Assembly: GCA_910588555.1 (NCBI GenBank)
Contig: CAJUPC010000028.1
Span: 1 to 27,057 of the forward strand
Direction of reading: 5' to 3'
Origin: Candidatus Gastranaerophilales bacterium
GTDB lineage: Bacteria; Cyanobacteriota; Vampirovibrionia; Gastranaerophilales; Gastranaerophilaceae
DNA: 27,057 bases
A program made the position numbers and the translations under genes. Below, in pieces: positions 13,137 to 21,677 of this stretch. The first letter of the stretch is position 1. Each line of letters begins with the position of its first letter. Under the pieces are notes generated by a model. The model saw nothing but the letters and a program-made list of their open reading frames with translations. It made no database searches and was not told the DNA's origin.

Positions 13137-15578
13137 TTATTTCTTTTCAATAATAATTGTATCATTCTGCATTTTCATTAATAATGTATCATTTGCGCCA
13201 TATTTACCCGTAAGGATTTCTTCCGCAAGAACATCTTCGATTTTCTTTTGAATCACCCTTCTTAAAGGCCTTGCGCCGTATGCTTCATTATATCCTTCTT
13301 TTGCAAGATAATCTTTAACATCATCGCCCACTTCAATTTTTAATTCTCTTTCATCAAGGCGCTTAAATAAATCTTTAAGCATTAAATCAACAATTTGTCT
13401 GATTTCTTCTTGGCTTAGGTGAGCAAACACGATAATATCATCAATACGGTTTAAAAATTCCGGTCTGAAAGATTTTTTCATCTCTTCCATAACAGTATCT
13501 TTTAATTTTTCGTATTTATCTTTCTTTGAATCTTGAGAAACAGAGAAGCCCAGTTTTTGGGTTGAAGTTATCATACTGGCACCCACGTTTGATGTCATGA
13601 TAATAATTGTATTTTTAAAGTTGACAAGTCTGCCTTTGGAGTCTGTTAAACGTCCATCATCAAGGATTTGAAGCATTATATTGAATACATCGGGGTGTGC
13701 TTTTTCAATTTCATCAAACAACACAACAGAATAAGGCTTTTTCCTTATTATTTCTGTCATGTGACCGCCGTCATCATAACCTACGTATCCCGGAGGAGAT
13801 CCGATAAGTTTTGATGTTGTATGTTTTTCCATAAATTCAGACATATCAATTCTTACGATATTATCTTCAGAACCAAACACTGCTTCTGCAAGCGCTTTAG
13901 CCAATTCTGTTTTACCAACACCCGTAGGACCGGAAAATATAAAACTTCCTATCGGTCTGTTTGGTGATTTTAAACCTACTCTTGCACGTCTTATTGCTTT
14001 AGATAATGCAACAACGGCTTCATTTTGTCCTATAACCCTTGCATGAAGTGTTTCTTCAAGTTTTAATAATCTTTCGGATTCACCTTCCGTAATTTTTGTA
14101 ACGGGAATACCGGTAATAGTTGAAACTACTGCTGCAACTTCATCTACACCTACAGTTGGTTTGTTTGCATCTTGAGAATTTTTCCAACTGTCTTGATATT
14201 CTCTGATTTTATCTTTAATTTGAGCTTCTAAATCTCTTAAATCAGATGCTTTTTCAAATTCTTGATTTCTTATTGCATCTTCTTTTTCTTTAATAGTGGC
14301 TTTTAATTCTTTCTCAAGCTCTTTTCCTTCGGGAGGTAAGCTTGAAACATTCAAGCGCACTTTTGAAGCTGCTTCATCAATAAGGTCAATTGCTTTATCC
14401 GGCAAAAATCTTTCTGTTATAAATTTGCTTGAAAGTTCTGTTGCGGCAACAATAGCCTCGTCTGAGATAAATAATTTGTGGTGGTCTTCATATTTTGGTT
14501 TTAAACCTTTGATTATTTGAATAGTTTCTTCAATTGAAGGCTGTTCTACAAGAACCATCTGGAAACGTCTTTCAAGTGCAGAATCCTTTTCGATGTGTTT
14601 TCTGTATTCATCAAGTGTTGTAGCACCTATGACCTGAATTTCTCCACGGCTTAATGCGGGTTTTAAAATGTTGGCAGCATCAATCGCACCTTCTGCGGCG
14701 CCTGCGCCTATTAATGTATGCATTTCATCAATTACAAGAATAATATTTCCTGCCTGACGAATTTCGTCCATAATTTTTTTAAGACGTTCTTCAAATTCGC
14801 CTCTGTATTTGGTTCCTGCAACAAGCAGACCCATATCAAGCTGGATAATTTTTTTATTTTCCAAAATATCAGGTACTTCGCAATCAATAATTTTCATTGC
14901 TAAGCCTTGCGCAATAGCTGTTTTACCAACTCCGGGTTCACCGATTAATATAGGGTTGTTTTTTGTGCGTCGAGCCAGAATTTGAATTACTCTTTCAATT
15001 TCTTTCTCACGTCCTACAACGGGGTCAAGTCTTTGTTCCTGTGCTGCAAGTGTTAAATCCGTACCAAATTCATCAAGACTTGGCGTTTTTGCTTTGGATT
15101 GCGGTGCACCCGTTGTTGTTGCCTGCGGACCCTGGCCGGTTCTGGATTCACCAAGAAGCTTGATTACATTGCTTCTGCATTTATTTAAATCCACACCTAA
15201 ATTTTCAAGAACTTTGGCGGCAACGCCTTCTCCTTCTCTTATTAATCCCAAAAGAAGGTGTTCTGTACCAATATAATTGTGACCCAATTGTCTTGCTTCA
15301 TCCCATGATAATTCAAGAACTTTTTTTGCTCTCGGAGTAAAGGGTATTTCAACTGCAACAAAACCTGAGCCTCTGCCGATTATTTTTTCAACCTGTGCTC
15401 TTGCATCCTTAATATTTACACCCATTGATTTCAAGGTTTTTGCCGCAACGCCGGAGCCTTCTCCTATAAGACCAAGTAAAACCTGTTCCGTGCCTACAAA
15501 ATTATGCCCGAGGCGTCTTGCTTCCTCTTGGGCGAGCATTATTACCCTTATTGCTTTTTCGGTAAATCTTTCGAACAT
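13137..15578 (-). CDS. clpC: ATP-dependent Clp protease ATP-binding subunit ClpC
   Basis: The 813-residue AAA+ unfoldase is full length. It has a duplicated Clp N-domain (1-145; RLGHNFVGTEQVLLGLI and QLGHNYIGTEHLLLGLI), NBD1 with Walker A GEPGVGKT (213-220) and Walker B VIDEMHTL, and a UVR-type segment in the middle domain (about 425-460). NBD2 has Walker A GPTGVGKT and GSPPGYVGYDDGG. The UVR segment and duplicated N-domain mark it as ClpC rather than ClpB or ClpA. It hands unfolded proteins to ClpP. AAGGAAGT precedes the ATG. rpiB lies 90 bases upstream on the same strand with no evident terminator between, so they may be co-transcribed. Confidence 0.95.
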   Translation of the reverse strand: MFERFTEKAIRVIMLAQEEARRLGHNFVGTEQVLLGLIGEGSGVAAKTLKSMGVNIKDARAQVEKIIGRGSGFVAVEIPFTPRAKKVLELSWDEARQLGHNYIGTEHLLLGLIREGEGVAAKVLENLGVDLNKCRSNVIKLLGESRTGQGPQATTTGAPQSKAKTPSLDEFGTDLTLAAQEQRLDPVVGREKEIERVIQILARRTKNNPILIGEPGVGKTAIAQGLAMKIIDCEVPDILENKKIIQLDMGLLVAGTKYRGEFEERLKKIMDEIRQAGNIILVIDEMHTLIGAGAAEGAIDAANILKPALSRGEIQVIGATTLDEYRKHIEKDSALERRFQMVLVEQPSIEETIQIIKGLKPKYEDHHKLFISDEAIVAATELSSKFITERFLPDKAIDLIDEAASKVRLNVSSLPPEGKELEKELKATIKEKEDAIRNQEFEKASDLRDLEAQIKDKIREYQDSWKNSQDANKPTVGVDEVAAVVSTITGIPVTKITEGESERLLKLEETLHARVIGQNEAVVALSKAIRRARVGLKSPNRPIGSFIFSGPTGVGKTELAKALAEAVFGSEDNIVRIDMSEFMEKHTTSKLIGSPPGYVGYDDGGHMTEIIRKKPYSVVLFDEIEKAHPDVFNIMLQILDDGRLTDSKGRLVNFKNTIIIMTSNVGASMITSTQKLGFSVSQDSKKDKYEKLKDTVMEEMKKSFRPEFLNRIDDIIVFAHLSQEEIRQIVDLMLKDLFKRLDERELKIEVGDDVKDYLAKEGYNEAYGARPLRRVIQKKIEDVLAEEILTGKYGANDTLLMKMQNDTIIIEKK

Positions 15579-15668
15579 TATAAACTTCCTTAAAAACGGA
15601 TTACTAATTCATAACTTTAGTTTATCACCAAAATAAATTTTCTCAAATTATCATATAAGGTGTAAAAA

Positions 15669-16103
15669 TTACTCAATCATATCGATACGCTTTTTGTGTC
15701 TTCCGCCTTCAAAACCTGTTTTTAACCATATATCAACAATATCAAGTGCTAAATAATCGCCTATAACTCTTTCACCAAGGCAAAGTACGTTTGAATTATT
15801 GTGTGCCCTTGATACTCTTGCAGAATAAGTATTTTCAATAGAAACGGCTCTTATACCTTTTGTTTTATTAGCAGTGATACTCATGCCAAGACCTGTTCCG
15901 CAAACTAAAATTCCTCTGTCAAATTCTCCTTGTGCAACTGCTTTTGATACTTCTTTTGCAACTTCGGGGTAATCGCTTGCTTCTTTTTGAAAAATACCGA
16001 AGTCTTTATGTTCAATGTTATGAACTTCTAAATATTCTTTAATTTTTTCTTTCAAATGAAATCCGCCATGATCGCATCCGATTGCAACTTTTAAATTTTC
16101 CAT
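15669..16103 (-). CDS. rpiB: Ribose-5-phosphate isomerase B
   Basis: The 144-residue protein has the LacAB/RpiB motifs: CDHGGFHLK (D11, H12), catalytic Cys and anion hole in CGTGLGMSITANK (C68-K80), and the second active-site His in SRAHNNSNVL (H101). It interconverts ribose-5-phosphate and ribulose-5-phosphate in the non-oxidative pentose phosphate pathway in the cytoplasm. Length and motifs are usual. TAGGAG precedes the ATG. It is upstream of clpC on the same strand. Confidence 0.95.
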   Translation of the reverse strand: MENLKVAIGCDHGGFHLKEKIKEYLEVHNIEHKDFGIFQKEASDYPEVAKEVSKAVAQGEFDRGILVCGTGLGMSITANKTKGIRAVSIENTYSARVSRAHNNSNVLCLGERVIGDYLALDIVDIWLKTGFEGGRHKKRIDMIE

Positions 16104-16180
16104 TAAATTCTCCTACTGTTTGCTATTTGTAAATTATACAAATTTTTTGCAGGAGTGTAAACTGTATTAAATAATATTAA

Positions 16181-16206
16181 AAAGTCCGGAGATGTTTCCG
16201 GACTTT
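16181..16206 (-). terminator. Rho-independent terminator after the coiled-coil gene
   Basis: AAAGTCCGGA (16181-16190) and TCCGGACTTT (16197-16206) form a perfect 10-bp stem with a 6-base loop. On the - strand a run of T follows. It lies 18 bases after the stop at 16224. Confidence 0.9.
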
Positions 16207-16223
16207 GAATTTATTTGATTATT

Positions 16224-18107
16224 CTATGCTGCAATCCATAAAGAACCGTCAAGATACGGGTTTTGGCTATCCGGATTGTCTTGAATTCTTTCGCCTTTTT
16301 CGCCAAGTTCTTTCATTAATCTTATGTAAGATATTTTTTCACTGTCGCTTTCCGCATTATTGAAACCGCTTGTCAGGTTCAGAAATTCTACTTTGCAATC
16401 GCTAAACTTATCGTTACTGTCCGCATTATTTTCAAGAGATTTTTCTACATCCCCAAGAATATCTTCAGTTCTTGTTTTCTCTTGCATAAATTGTGCTTCT
16501 TCACTGCTGCCGACACCTTCAGTGGTGCTTACTTTCGTCATTAATGTTGAGAGAAGTGCATCTGCATTACTGCTCATCTGTTGAAGTGCTGATGTATCAT
16601 AGACATAACCCTGGTTGATATTTGAAACCATATTATCGCTTAATTTTAAGAATGCCTGAACCTCAAAATCGTTGACATCATTTGCATTATAATATCCGTT
16701 TAAGGCATTGTTGCTTGCTATAAAGTTATCTCTTGCATCTGCCTGTGCATCCATTTCTTTTTTGCTTGTAATAGCTTTAGCACCGCCTATTACCTTGGTT
16801 GAAGTTGATTTAATAACTTCTTGTATTATTGCAGATTCCGTAACTGAGTTCAGTTCTGCTGCGGTCATTGTTGCAAGTTCGGATACATCAAATGTAATAC
16901 CGATTTCTTCATATGTTGCAATTGCTTCAATGACTTCCATCTTTTGGGCCGCTTCTTCTTCTGTAAAGCCCCCTTGCTCTACAAGCATATCTGTCAGAAT
17001 GCTGTCATCGCGTTCGCCGTTTTCATTTGTTGTATTTAAATAATTTGAACCTTGAATGGCAAGCTCATCTAATTGAGTTGTGTTTGTCTCGCCTTCTGTC
17101 TGCTTGTTGCCGTTAGCTCCTGCAGCCATAATTGTCAAAGCGGTTTTTCTTACATCTTCATCTGATGCTTGAACACCTTCTTTTTCGTTAGCTGCTTTAA
17201 TTGCGGCTTCTATTTCTTCTAAAGTAGCTGTTCCGTTATTGATTTTTTCTTCAAGTGCAGCGAGCTCTTCTTCAAGTGCTGCAGCGTGTTCTTCATTTTT
17301 TGCTTTGAAGCCTTCGGTGGTTTCTTTCATGAAGGTTTTGCCTTCAATTTGTCTGTTGTTTGTATCAATTGTTGAATTATTTTGTTCAATTTTAGCTTCA
17401 ACTTCTGCTTTTTGTGCTTCAAGAGTTGCTTTTTGTGCTTTTAACGCATTAACATCAACACCATTGCCAAAAAGGCTGTTTATCCCGTTTGATATTGTTC
17501 CAAGGAATCCTGAATTTGCCTGAATTAAAGTATCGAGCTTTGAAATTTGAGTATCATAACGTTCAACTCTTTTTAGCAAAGCTGCATTTACTTGTTCAAT
17601 ATTTTGTGTTGATTGTTCAAGTGTTTCTATTTCTTCGGTAAGAGTTGCTATGCGCTCATCCTGACGAGCAATAATATCCGTGTAACGTTCAAGTTCCGTT
17701 TGAGTGTCAACCTGTGTATTTGCTGCTTCTTCAACTTGTGCATTCACTGTTTCTTGCTGTGCTTGCAAGGTTTCTACGTCTGCATTTGTATCTACGGTAT
17801 AAACATTTTCGCCTTCAGTCGTTGTACCTGTAGTCGTTGTGAATGTATCACCCGATGCAGTTTCTTCTTCTGGTGCAAATAAATCATTAGAATTTGCACT
17901 TACAGCATTTGCGCTTGCTTGCTGTATTTTGGTGTCATCACTAAATGCTGTATCTAAAACCTTGTTGTTCTCTGCAGTTTTTGCACCTTCTGCCGCTGCA
18001 GTTTCTCCATTGTTTTGAGCACCGTTTGTTTGAGGATATTTGTATTTGTATTCATTTATTTGTGTATCGTATGACACTTTGGCTGCTCCTGTGATTTTAC
18101 CTTTCAT
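16224..18107 (-). CDS. Large coiled-coil protein of the Ca/LysM cluster, no signal peptide
   Basis: A 627-residue acidic protein without recognised domain. It has a low-complexity start (to about 105, Thr/Ala/Glu/Asn-rich) and two long coiled coils (about 110-195 and 215-290, split by SGFLGTISNGINSLFGNG). An acidic helical region and a tail ending NPYLDGSLWIAA follow. No Sec signal, membrane segment or LysM. No Shine-Dalgarno precedes the ATG. TATACT (18121-18116) lies only 8 bases upstream, so the mRNA may be leaderless. It stands alone between two terminators and shares the upstream 17-bp motif with the other units. It may be a structural or exported partner; function is unknown. Confidence 0.7.
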   Translation of the reverse strand: MKGKITGAAKVSYDTQINEYKYKYPQTNGAQNNGETAAAEGAKTAENNKVLDTAFSDDTKIQQASANAVSANSNDLFAPEEETASGDTFTTTTGTTTEGENVYTVDTNADVETLQAQQETVNAQVEEAANTQVDTQTELERYTDIIARQDERIATLTEEIETLEQSTQNIEQVNAALLKRVERYDTQISKLDTLIQANSGFLGTISNGINSLFGNGVDVNALKAQKATLEAQKAEVEAKIEQNNSTIDTNNRQIEGKTFMKETTEGFKAKNEEHAAALEEELAALEEKINNGTATLEEIEAAIKAANEKEGVQASDEDVRKTALTIMAAGANGNKQTEGETNTTQLDELAIQGSNYLNTTNENGERDDSILTDMLVEQGGFTEEEAAQKMEVIEAIATYEEIGITFDVSELATMTAAELNSVTESAIIQEVIKSTSTKVIGGAKAITSKKEMDAQADARDNFIASNNALNGYYNANDVNDFEVQAFLKLSDNMVSNINQGYVYDTSALQQMSSNADALLSTLMTKVSTTEGVGSSEEAQFMQEKTRTEDILGDVEKSLENNADSNDKFSDCKVEFLNLTSGFNNAESDSEKISYIRLMKELGEKGERIQDNPDSQNPYLDGSLWIAA

Positions 18108-18115
18108 ATATATAA

Positions 18116-18121
18116 AGTATA
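18116..18121 (-). promoter_or_regulatory. Candidate -10 element for the coiled-coil gene
   Basis: TATACT on the - strand, 8 bases before the ATG. No good -35 lies at the right distance (TTGAAA has 14-base spacing), which would suit an activator-dependent promoter using the motif at 18157-18173. Confidence 0.35.
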
Positions 18122-18156
18122 TATGATTTATTGAATTTCAATAATGAAAAAATTCG

Positions 18157-18173
18157 TTACAATTGTTTACAAA
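18157..18173 (-). promoter_or_regulatory. Shared 17-bp direct-repeat motif, copy 1
   Basis: On the - strand the site reads TTTGTAAACAATTGTAA: two TTGTAA units 10 bases apart. Nearly the same sequence lies at 21597-21613 and 26344-26360, each time upstream of a unit of the same cluster. It starts 50 bases upstream of the coiled-coil gene. It probably binds a common regulator. Confidence 0.6.
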
Positions 18174-18197
18174 TAGTTTAAAAGCTTTTATGTTAAT

Positions 18198-18226
18198 AAA
18201 AACAGGGTCATATAAACCCTGTTTTT
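18198..18226 (-). terminator. Terminator after the annexin-like gene
   Basis: AAAAACAGGGT (18198-18208) and ACCCTGTTTTT (18216-18226) make an 11-bp stem with a 7-base loop, followed on the - strand by an A/T run. Its AACAGGGT core recurs in the terminator at 21628-21659. Confidence 0.85.
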
Positions 18227-18251
18227 AATTAATATATTAAATGTATTAATT

Positions 18252-21134
18252 TTATGATGCTGTTTCAGATGCATCACTCTTATCTATAAGACCTAATTTT
18301 TCAAGTTTTCTTAATAAGGTTGCATGGACACTGCCAAAATTATTAAATTCGCCCCAGATGACATTTTCAAGGCTGCTGCCTTCTTCTTTTAAGGCTTTAT
18401 CAAGTGCAATTATATCTGCATCTGTCATTGATCCGTTTTGAAGCATTTGGTATACAATTTTTTCATCTGTTCCAAGACGGTTTGTTGTTGCGGCTTTAAA
18501 TGCTTGCAGCTGCGCCTCATGTAAATCTTCCAGAGTTACTGTTGTTCTTGCAGGTGTATTTAGATCGGGATTTGCGGCAATCATATTTTCATATGCTTTT
18601 GCTTCTGATTTTGCGCTGTCAAGTTTTCTTAATAAATCACTTTCACCGCTTACCCAGCTGAAATCACCTTTAATTGCATCTTCAAGTGTTGTTCCGAATA
18701 ATCTTTCGTATTCGTTTATGATATCAACCAAATCTTGACCCGTGGTATTGTTGATGATGTCTTTTACCGTTTCTTCATCGGTACCTGCTCTGTCCATTGC
18801 AGCATGCAGAGCTTGAGCTTTTGTTGTTGCTATATCTGCTCTAATTTGTTCCATACTTCTTTCTTCAGAAGCTTCTGCATCAACATTGATTCTTGGTTTT
18901 GCTTGTGTGCCTTCAAGTGTTTCTATTCTTTGTATTAATGATTTTTGTGTTTCAAAACTTGTTTCATCTTCTATGGTTGTTTTTACATCAACATTTTTGC
19001 TCTTTGCATATTCAATAAAGCTTTTAAGCTCTTCATCTTCCATTTCTTGGAACATATCAAATAATACAAGTTCATCTGTTCCCAGACGGTTTGATGTTGC
19101 AGCTTTAAATGCTAGCAATTGTGCTTCATAAACCATATCTTGATTTATTTCCGTTCTTGCGGGTGCATTGAGATTAGGATTTGCGGCAATCATATTTTCA
19201 TATGCCTTTGCTTCTGATTTTGCACTGTCAAGTTTTCTTAATAAATCACTTTCACCGCTTACCCAGCTGAAATCACCTTTGATTGCATCTTCAAGTGTTG
19301 TGCTGTACATTTCTTCGTAAAGATTAATTACGTCGACTAAATCTTGACCTGAAACATTATTGATAATTTCTTTTACCGTTTCTTCGTCAGTACCTGCTCT
19401 GTCCATTGCGGCATGAAGAGCTTGAGCTCTTGCGGATGCAATATCAGCTCTAAGTTCCGCTTGTTTTGTATCTTCGGAAGACTCTTCCTGATCTTCTGTT
19501 GTAATACTGTCGTCTTCTTCACTTTCCTGTGAAGCCGGTTCACCAATTTCAACAAGTAAATCCGCATTACCTTCTATGTCACCCACGGGTTTGCCGTCTT
19601 CACCATATGTGAACGAGCAGCGGTCGATTTCTTGTCCTTCGGTGTCATATTTAATTACGGCAATAGTACTGTCTTGAAGATTTGTTACCAATTCTGTACG
19701 CGTACCGTTTTCTTCATTGTATTTATAATCTATTGTACCTATTGTTTCTTTATTTGTATCATAATATTCTGCATGGAGCGGAAGACCGTTTTCGTAAGAA
19801 AGTTTTACACCGCTGCCGGCATCTTCCCCACAAGTATGTTCTATGGTTTTGCTGCTTGTAACTCCGGCTTTTGTATATGTTGTATCAATTGTCTGTCCGG
19901 CATTTTCTCCGCCAGTGTATTCTACATGTTCGGAATAGCTGCCGTCCGTATCAAAACTTTGTGTTCCGGTTCCTATTTCTATTCCGTCTTGTGAATATGT
20001 AATCGAACCTGTTTTTACTCCGCTGCTATCATATGAATATTCAGCTTCGGATGTTATACCGTCTTGCTGCACTGTGCTTATGCCGAGTTCTTTACCTTCG
20101 CTGTCGTATTTTATTACCTGCACATTACCGCTGTCGGTCCAGCTTCTTGTTTCGGTTGTTGTGCCGTCTTCATTAGTTTTTATTGTGCTTTCCCACATTA
20201 TGCTTTCGCCGTTAAATTGTCTTTTGCCTATAATATTGCCTTCGGCGTCCGTGTAGGAAGCTACTTCAATGCCGTTTTCTTCATCTATTTTTTCTCTTTC
20301 GCTTAGTTCTTGTGCATCATCAGGAATTTGCTGAGGTGCAGCGTTTACGGCAGGATCTATTTCTTCCCCTGTACCGTTTTCGCCTGCGCTTTTAGTTTCA
20401 CCGCCTTCTTCTTGCTGCTGTGCGATTCCGGGCAGAGTAATTGCTTCGCCATCATGAATAACGGAATTGCGTCTGCCGCCACCATTAATGGATGCTCTAG
20501 CGCCTACTCCGTTTTCATCACCGTAGATATTGGGGTTTGCATTCATTATTTCTGTTTCTTTTTCATACCATTCTGATGAATATGGTGTAAGTTCCTGATA
20601 GTAATTTTTCATTATATGGTCAAGGCAATCATTTGCATATTTATTACCTTCTTCTGCGGCACTGCCCCATGATTGAACATTCACCTGCAAGCTTCCGCTA
20701 TTATCCTGCTTTTCATCTTCTTCTGCAGTGTTGTTAGCCTTCGTACTGTCGTCAACTTCTTCCGGTTTGGTATCATCCGTGCTCGTAGCGTCTTTTGCTG
20801 CAATGGCTATATTTTGCACAAGTGTAGTTATATCATTAATTTGTGTTTCTGTTGGTTTTTCAATTTGGAGTACTTCTTTTAAAAATTGGTTTATTTCTTC
20901 ATTGGTGATTTCATCATCTGAACCATCAATGTTTATAGATTCTATAATATATTGCGTTTCATCTTTATCAAGCCCGTCATCAAGTGTTATTTTCTTATCA
21001 TTTCCTACACTTACAGCTTCAAGGTTTTTTGCGGTTGATATGTGAAGTATGTCTTCAACTCCGCTAAGATTGAAGTCATCAGGTAATTTTGTGAAATCTA
21101 TTCCACTGATGTTGATACCGCCATTGTTGCTCAT
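18252..21134 (-). CDS. EF-hand-like/LysM-like protein with four annexin-like repeats
   Basis: A 960-residue acidic protein. Order: N-terminal motif ISGIDFTKLPDDF (9-21); acidic EF-hand-like module (48-86, KITLDDGLDKDE and DEITNEEINQFL); LysM-like domain (about 152-236, IMNANPNIYG and ITLPGI); YD/MORN-like beta repeats (about 288-520); then four annexin-like repeats at about 567-637, 667-741, 770-840 and 870-945. Repeats 1 and 3 align without gaps to the annexin pattern: ALHAAMDRAGTDEETV, Y24 residues after the GT, then TLEDAIKGDFS. Repeats 2 and 4 carry NRLGTDE. Annexins bind membranes through Ca2+. No signal peptide. AAAGGAG precedes the ATG; it is 23 bases behind the small gene at 21158. 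Confidence 0.8.
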   Translation of the reverse strand: MSNNGGINISGIDFTKLPDDFNLSGVEDILHISTAKNLEAVSVGNDKKITLDDGLDKDETQYIIESINIDGSDDEITNEEINQFLKEVLQIEKPTETQINDITTLVQNIAIAAKDATSTDDTKPEEVDDSTKANNTAEEDEKQDNSGSLQVNVQSWGSAAEEGNKYANDCLDHIMKNYYQELTPYSSEWYEKETEIMNANPNIYGDENGVGARASINGGGRRNSVIHDGEAITLPGIAQQQEEGGETKSAGENGTGEEIDPAVNAAPQQIPDDAQELSEREKIDEENGIEVASYTDAEGNIIGKRQFNGESIMWESTIKTNEDGTTTETRSWTDSGNVQVIKYDSEGKELGISTVQQDGITSEAEYSYDSSGVKTGSITYSQDGIEIGTGTQSFDTDGSYSEHVEYTGGENAGQTIDTTYTKAGVTSSKTIEHTCGEDAGSGVKLSYENGLPLHAEYYDTNKETIGTIDYKYNEENGTRTELVTNLQDSTIAVIKYDTEGQEIDRCSFTYGEDGKPVGDIEGNADLLVEIGEPASQESEEDDSITTEDQEESSEDTKQAELRADIASARAQALHAAMDRAGTDEETVKEIINNVSGQDLVDVINLYEEMYSTTLEDAIKGDFSWVSGESDLLRKLDSAKSEAKAYENMIAANPNLNAPARTEINQDMVYEAQLLAFKAATSNRLGTDELVLFDMFQEMEDEELKSFIEYAKSKNVDVKTTIEDETSFETQKSLIQRIETLEGTQAKPRINVDAEASEERSMEQIRADIATTKAQALHAAMDRAGTDEETVKDIINNTTGQDLVDIINEYERLFGTTLEDAIKGDFSWVSGESDLLRKLDSAKSEAKAYENMIAANPDLNTPARTTVTLEDLHEAQLQAFKAATTNRLGTDEKIVYQMLQNGSMTDADIIALDKALKEEGSSLENVIWGEFNNFGSVHATLLRKLEKLGLIDKSDASETAS
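18291..18845 (-). repeat. Annexin-pair block, second copy
   Basis: Encodes repeats 3 and 4 (about residues 764-948). It copies the block at 18909-19451 with an offset of 609 bases (203 codons). The best-conserved 122 bases, 18571-18692, match 19180-19301 with about three differences by my count. Confidence 0.75.
18909..19451 (-). repeat. Annexin-pair block, first copy
   Basis: Encodes repeats 1 and 2 (about residues 562-742). High DNA identity to the second copy in the odd-numbered repeat, but only protein-level similarity between the even-numbered repeats. Confidence 0.75.
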
Positions 21135-21157
21135 TTTGCACTCCTTTATGTTTTTAC

Positions 21158-21517
21158 TTATTGATTTCTTTTTTCAAGCAGTTCATTGACAAATTCATTT
21201 ACCTGCTTTTTTAATTCTTCTTCATTTGGTTTGTTTTGATTTTGCTTGCTGTCATCCTTGCTTTCCGTAGAGTTTACTTCGTCTGTTTTATCTTTATTTT
21301 CAAAATCAAAATTTGAAGTGTTAAAATCGCCCGTATCATCAATCAGCGCTGAAGCATCTACAAAATCATCTTCATCGCTTTTTGGTATACTGTTAATTCC
21401 TTGTGATTCGGATTGTCCGGGTGCAGCTTTTTCATCCGCTTTGGGCGAGTTTATTTGCTCTGTTTGTCCTAGACCTTGTTTAAAATGCAGATTATCAAAC
21501 GGATTTATGCGATCCAT
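21158..21517 (-). CDS. Small acidic, probably disordered protein in operon with the annexin-like gene
   Basis: This 119-residue protein is very rich in Asp, Glu, Asn, Ser and Lys. It has one Phe/Asp-rich stretch (GDFNTSNFDFENKDKTDE) and a C-terminal helix (EEELKKQVNEFVNELLEKRNQ). No signal peptide, Cys or known domain. AAGGG lies about 10 bases before the ATG. It is first in a two-gene unit with the annexin-like protein 23 bases downstream, so it may be its chaperone or partner. That idea rests on position and on resemblance to small acidic chaperones only. Confidence 0.6.
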   Translation of the reverse strand: MDRINPFDNLHFKQGLGQTEQINSPKADEKAAPGQSESQGINSIPKSDEDDFVDASALIDDTGDFNTSNFDFENKDKTDEVNSTESKDDSKQNQNKPNEEELKKQVNEFVNELLEKRNQ

Positions 21518-21596
21518 GTATAGTTTTCCCTTATTGTTTCCACAATTGAAATATCGGTATTTTTTCTTTTAATCTTAAATAATTTTTACTTTTTGG

Positions 21597-21613
21597 TTAC
21601 AAATGTTTACAAT
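21597..21613 (-). promoter_or_regulatory. Shared 17-bp direct-repeat motif, copy 2
   Basis: On the - strand ATTGTAAACATTTGTAA, 80 bases upstream of the small acidic gene. It differs at two positions from copy 1. Confidence 0.6.
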
Positions 21614-21627
21614 CAAAATGCAATTAA

Positions 21628-21659
21628 AAACAGGGTACCGTTTAATTGATACCCTGTTT
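21628..21659 (-). terminator. Terminator after the Asp-repeat gene
   Basis: AAACAGGGTA (21628-21637) and TACCCTGTTT (21650-21659) form a 10-bp stem with a 12-base loop, followed on the - strand by TTTTTAATT. It lies 19 bases after the stop at 21678. Confidence 0.85.
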
Positions 21660-21677
21660 ATTTATTGTTTTTAGATT

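Noticed and set aside
13137..15578. ClpC as part of the prophage or of a secretion system
   Set aside because: It lies beyond the attachment scar on the opposite strand, next to rpiB, and has UVR and duplicated N-domains of housekeeping ClpC.
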